NCBI GenBank assembly: GCA_015222555.1
Contig: JADFVM010000044.1
Coordinates: forward strand, 1 to 8,264
Source: Pseudomonadota bacterium
GTDB lineage: Bacteria > Desulfobacterota > JADFVX01
Length of the DNA stretch: 8,264 bases
Reading direction: 5' to 3'
Part shown: positions 6,606-8,264 of the stretch, piece after piece
Layout: every line of letters begins with the position of its first letter
Position numbering within the stretch: position 1 is the first letter of the stretch
Translations under genes and position numbers: made by a program
The notes under the pieces: model-generated
What the model saw: the letters and a program-made list of their open reading frames with translations, nothing else
The model's database searches: none
What the model was told of the DNA's origin: nothing

Positions 6606-7484
6606 TTGAATCTTATTCAGAGAAAAAAGTTCTTATTCCTTCTCTTTTTTTCCCCCATCATTTTTTCTGTGCCTTTATCACTTCAGGCGGGTTCTAATGA
6701 GAGTAAGAATGGGGAGAGGGCAGCGCCGGTTGCTCTTGCCCACAGTTGGGAGGAATCGACTGATGTTAAAGGGTGGTGGATGAGTGAAAAACTGGATGGT
6801 GTCAGAGGATACTGGACAGGCAAAGAGATGGTGTCTCGTTCTGGAAAGCCCTTTAATATTCCCCAGTGGTTTATCAGGAATTTCCCACCGACGGCACTTG
6901 ATGGAGAGCTCTGGCTCGGAAGGCAACAATTTTCCGGACTTGTCAGTATTGTTCGCCGCAAGGAACCGCATGATGACTGGAAAAAAGTCCGTTATTTTAT
7001 CTTTGATGCGCCCGGTATTGAAGGCTCTTTTGAAAAACGTATCGGCTCTACTCAAAGATGGTTTGCCCGCTATCCCAGCGCCTATGCAGAGGTTCTAAAA
7101 CAGGAGGTTTGTGAAGGAAAGGTGCATCTTAAGGCAAAACTGAAAGAGGTTGAATCCCTTGGTGGAGAAGGACTGATGTTAAGACGACCTGAGTCTTTAT
7201 ATCTTGTGGGGCGGACTCATGATTTATTAAAGGTTAAAACCTACCGTGATACAGAGGCTGTTGTTGTTAACCACACCCCCGGTTCAGGAAGAAATGAGGG
7301 ACGTCTGGGTTCACTGCTTGTCAGATTGCCCAATGGCATTGAGTTTTCAATTGGCGGTGGCTTTTCCGATGATGATAGAAAAAATCCACCGCCTATTGGA
7401 AGCACCATTACCTTTAAATATTATAGCTTGACGAAAAAAGGGGTTCCCCGCTTTGCCTCTTTCTTACGAATTAGGGAAAATTAG
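6606..7484 (+). CDS. ligE: Exported minimal ATP-dependent DNA ligase, Lig E type
   Basis: This enzyme should seal DNA nicks using ATP. It has only the nucleotidyltransferase core and OB domain, 292 residues from the preferred TTG start, as in the Lig E group. Residues 1-28 form a clear signal peptide: a basic n-region (NLIQRKK), a hydrophobic stretch (FLFLLFFSPIIFSVPLSL) and a likely cut after LQA. The mature enzyme should therefore be periplasmic. Motif I is KLDGVR with adenylated Lys62. LDGELW lies at 98-103, motif III is IFDAP near 134, motif IV is EGLMLR at 188-193, and motif V is LLKVK at 207-211. The OB-domain end reads PRFASFLRIR from 281. An in-frame TTG at 6582 would add eight residues. 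The family has been linked to DNA uptake or extracellular DNA, but no competence genes are visible here. A palindromic repeat begins 2 nt after the stop. Confidence 0.9.
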   Translation: MNLIQRKKFLFLLFFSPIIFSVPLSLQAGSNESKNGERAAPVALAHSWEESTDVKGWWMSEKLDGVRGYWTGKEMVSRSGKPFNIPQWFIRNFPPTALDGELWLGRQQFSGLVSIVRRKEPHDDWKKVRYFIFDAPGIEGSFEKRIGSTQRWFARYPSAYAEVLKQEVCEGKVHLKAKLKEVESLGGEGLMLRRPESLYLVGRTHDLLKVKTYRDTEAVVVNHTPGSGRNEGRLGSLLVRLPNGIEFSIGGGFSDDDRKNPPPIGSTITFKYYSLTKKGVPRFASFLRIREN

Positions 7485-7490
7485 GGAAAA
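7471..7490 (+). repeat. Tandem 10-bp duplication at the ligase stop codon
   Basis: TTAGGGAAAA occurs twice in a row. The second copy supplies the TAG stop (7482-7484) and runs into the left arm of the adjacent inverted repeat, so the duplication may date from insertion of that element. Confidence 0.6.
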
Positions 7491-7548
7491 GGGGACAGAT
7501 TTATTTATACCTCTACGGAAAGCATTTAAATAAATCTGTCCCCTTTTC
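7486..7548. repeat. Perfect 22-bp inverted repeat, REP/MITE-like
   Basis: The arms at 7486-7507 and 7527-7548 are exact reverse complements, separated by 19 nt. Each contains GGGGACAGATTTATTTA or its complement. From memory this motif is abundant in proteobacterial genomes, often near IS200-like (Y1 or REP-associated tyrosine) transposases, but none is encoded here. It would be a non-autonomous element or relic. As RNA it forms a 22-bp hairpin with AAAAGGGG/CCCCTTTT ends, so it may also act as the ligase transcription terminator. Confidence 0.8.
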
Positions 7549-7658
7549 GTTTCATTAGCCTTAGAGCCACCTTTCCGGGGGTAAAATGGATGGTTTAAGA
7601 ACTTGAACCAACAGAAAAATATACTCCCTCCTCCCATCCCTTTTGCTGCAAGCTTCGA

Positions 7659-7688
7659 TTTACAATACTGGCCCCTCTTTGTTATGAT
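7659..7688 (+). promoter_or_regulatory. Sigma-70-like promoter for the cation transporter
   Basis: TTTACA (7659-7664) and TATGAT (7683-7688) each match consensus at 5 of 6 positions and are separated by 18 nt. Transcription would begin near 7695, leaving a leader of about 93 nt before the TTG start that includes the palindrome at 7742-7762. The stretch 7549-7658 shows nothing else I can name. Confidence 0.5.
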
Positions 7689-7741
7689 CACTTCAATTGA
7701 AATTTGGTTTGCAAAGCACTGGAAGGGCTGTAAATCTCTGG

Positions 7742-7762
7742 ATTCCCGATCTAGTCGGGAAT
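7742..7762. repeat. Short ATTCCC/GGGAAT palindrome
   Basis: ATTCCCGA and TCGGGAAT form a perfect 8-bp stem around TCTAG, within the wider context CTGG...GACA. Similar CTGGATTCCCG...CGGGAATGACA units are, from memory, a common dispersed repeat in proteobacteria, and the shape recalls the neisserial dRS3 repeat. It lies in the leader of the transporter gene. No regulatory role can be shown. Confidence 0.6.
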
Positions 7763-7787
7763 GACAAGATTAAAAAAGGAATAATGT

Positions 7788-8264
7788 TTGTCCCACGGAT
7801 CGGATTCACTAAAAAGCATACTCTACGCACTGGTGGCGAATGCGACCATTGCCGTGGCCAAGTTCGTGGCGGCCATCTTTACAGGCTCCGGTGCAATGAT
7901 GGCCGAGGCGATACACTCGCTGGCCGACAGCGGCAATCAACTCCTGCTCATCCTCGGTCTTAAACATGCAAAAAAGCCGCCCACGCCCGACTATCCTCTC
8001 GGCTACGGGAAGGCGATCTATTTCTGGTCATTCATTGTGGCTATCATCCTCTTTACACTGGGCGGCGTATATTCCGTTTATGAAGGGATACACAAACTGA
8101 AACACCCGGAGCCGCTGGCCAGCCCGATGATTGCAATCGGCGTCCTCATCTTCGCCATTATTGCCGAAGGCTTTTCCATGTGGGGCTGCCTGAGAGAGGT
8201 GAACAAGGTGCGCCGGGGACGGTCGCTCAGGCGGTGGTTTCGCGAGAGCAGGCAGAGCGATCTG
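7788..8264 (+). CDS. Cation diffusion facilitator (CDF) family metal transporter, N-terminal part
   Basis: This inner-membrane antiporter should export divalent metal such as zinc in exchange for protons. The 159 residues in the window begin M(TTG)SHGSDSLKSILYALVANA and run to the last base. Four membrane segments are visible, at about 12-32, 37-57, 78-98 and 112-134. The second carries the metal site HxxxD as His43 and Asp47 (AIHSLADSGNQ), the pattern usual for zinc. DYPLGYGK at 68-75 is a recognisable subfamily signature. The frame has a stop just before the start (TAA at 7782-7784) and no ATG, while AGGA lies 7 nt ahead of the TTG at 7788. TTG is therefore the start, and it gives the family N-terminus SHGSDSLKS. 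The fifth and sixth helices, with the second half of the metal site, and the cytoplasmic domain lie beyond the window. Confidence 0.9.
   Translation, partial: MSHGSDSLKSILYALVANATIAVAKFVAAIFTGSGAMMAEAIHSLADSGNQLLLILGLKHAKKPPTPDYPLGYGKAIYFWSFIVAIILFTLGGVYSVYEGIHKLKHPEPLASPMIAIGVLIFAIIAEGFSMWGCLREVNKVRRGRSLRRWFRESRQSDL

Noticed and set aside
7464..7691. Minus-strand 75-codon ORF across the end of the ligase gene and the inverted repeat
   Set aside because: It overlaps the ligase 3' end and reads through the palindrome. The product has no recognisable motif and no good ribosome site.
7697..7963. Plus-strand 88-codon ORF at the start of the transporter gene
   Set aside because: It is an out-of-frame shadow. 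The frame beginning with TTG at 7788 gives a clear CDF protein through the same bases.

Overview
The window most likely comes from a free-living Gram-negative bacterium. A relative of the Desulfuromonadales/Geobacter group (former Deltaproteobacteria) fits best. That placement rests on the type of aconitase, the monomeric NADP-dependent isocitrate dehydrogenase, the CDF transporter subtype and the kinds of dispersed palindromes present. It is inferred from remembered family similarity, not from a search.

Layout. (1) Positions 1-4162, plus strand: an aconitase whose first codons lie before the window, then a monomeric isocitrate dehydrogenase 40 nt downstream. Together they carry out citrate to isocitrate to 2-oxoglutarate plus NADPH, probably from one transcript that ends at a strong hairpin with T-tract at 4185-4218. 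(2) Positions 4357-5847, minus strand: a phosphomannomutase/phosphoglucomutase-family enzyme, convergent with the TCA pair. Its own extended -10 promoter and a leader hairpin lie at 5848-5944. (3) Positions 5945-6580: about 640 nt with no convincing protein gene but much structure. It holds two copies (6029-6090 and 6407-6468) of a 62-nt two-hairpin module, matching at 52 of 62 positions with a compensatory base-pair change. It also holds a nested set of long-range pairings at 6112-6264 and two plus-strand intrinsic terminators (6282-6316 and 6484-6527) with no ORF in front of them. This is the best candidate for something undescribed, such as a small RNA or a pair of structured RNAs. (4) Positions 6606-7484, plus strand: a minimal ATP-dependent DNA ligase of Lig E type with a signal peptide, preceded by a perfect TATAAT. 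(5) Positions 7485-7787: a perfect 22-bp inverted repeat directly after the ligase stop, a sigma-70-like promoter and a short ATTCCC/GGGAAT palindrome. (6) Positions 7788-8264: the N-terminal part of a cation diffusion facilitator transporter that starts at TTG and runs off the window.

The aconitase and isocitrate dehydrogenase form a clear functional unit. The mutase (sugar-phosphate supply for surface polysaccharide), the exported ligase and the metal transporter look like independent single-gene units, each with its own promoter or terminator signals. No CRISPR array, tRNA, rRNA or intact insertion sequence was seen.
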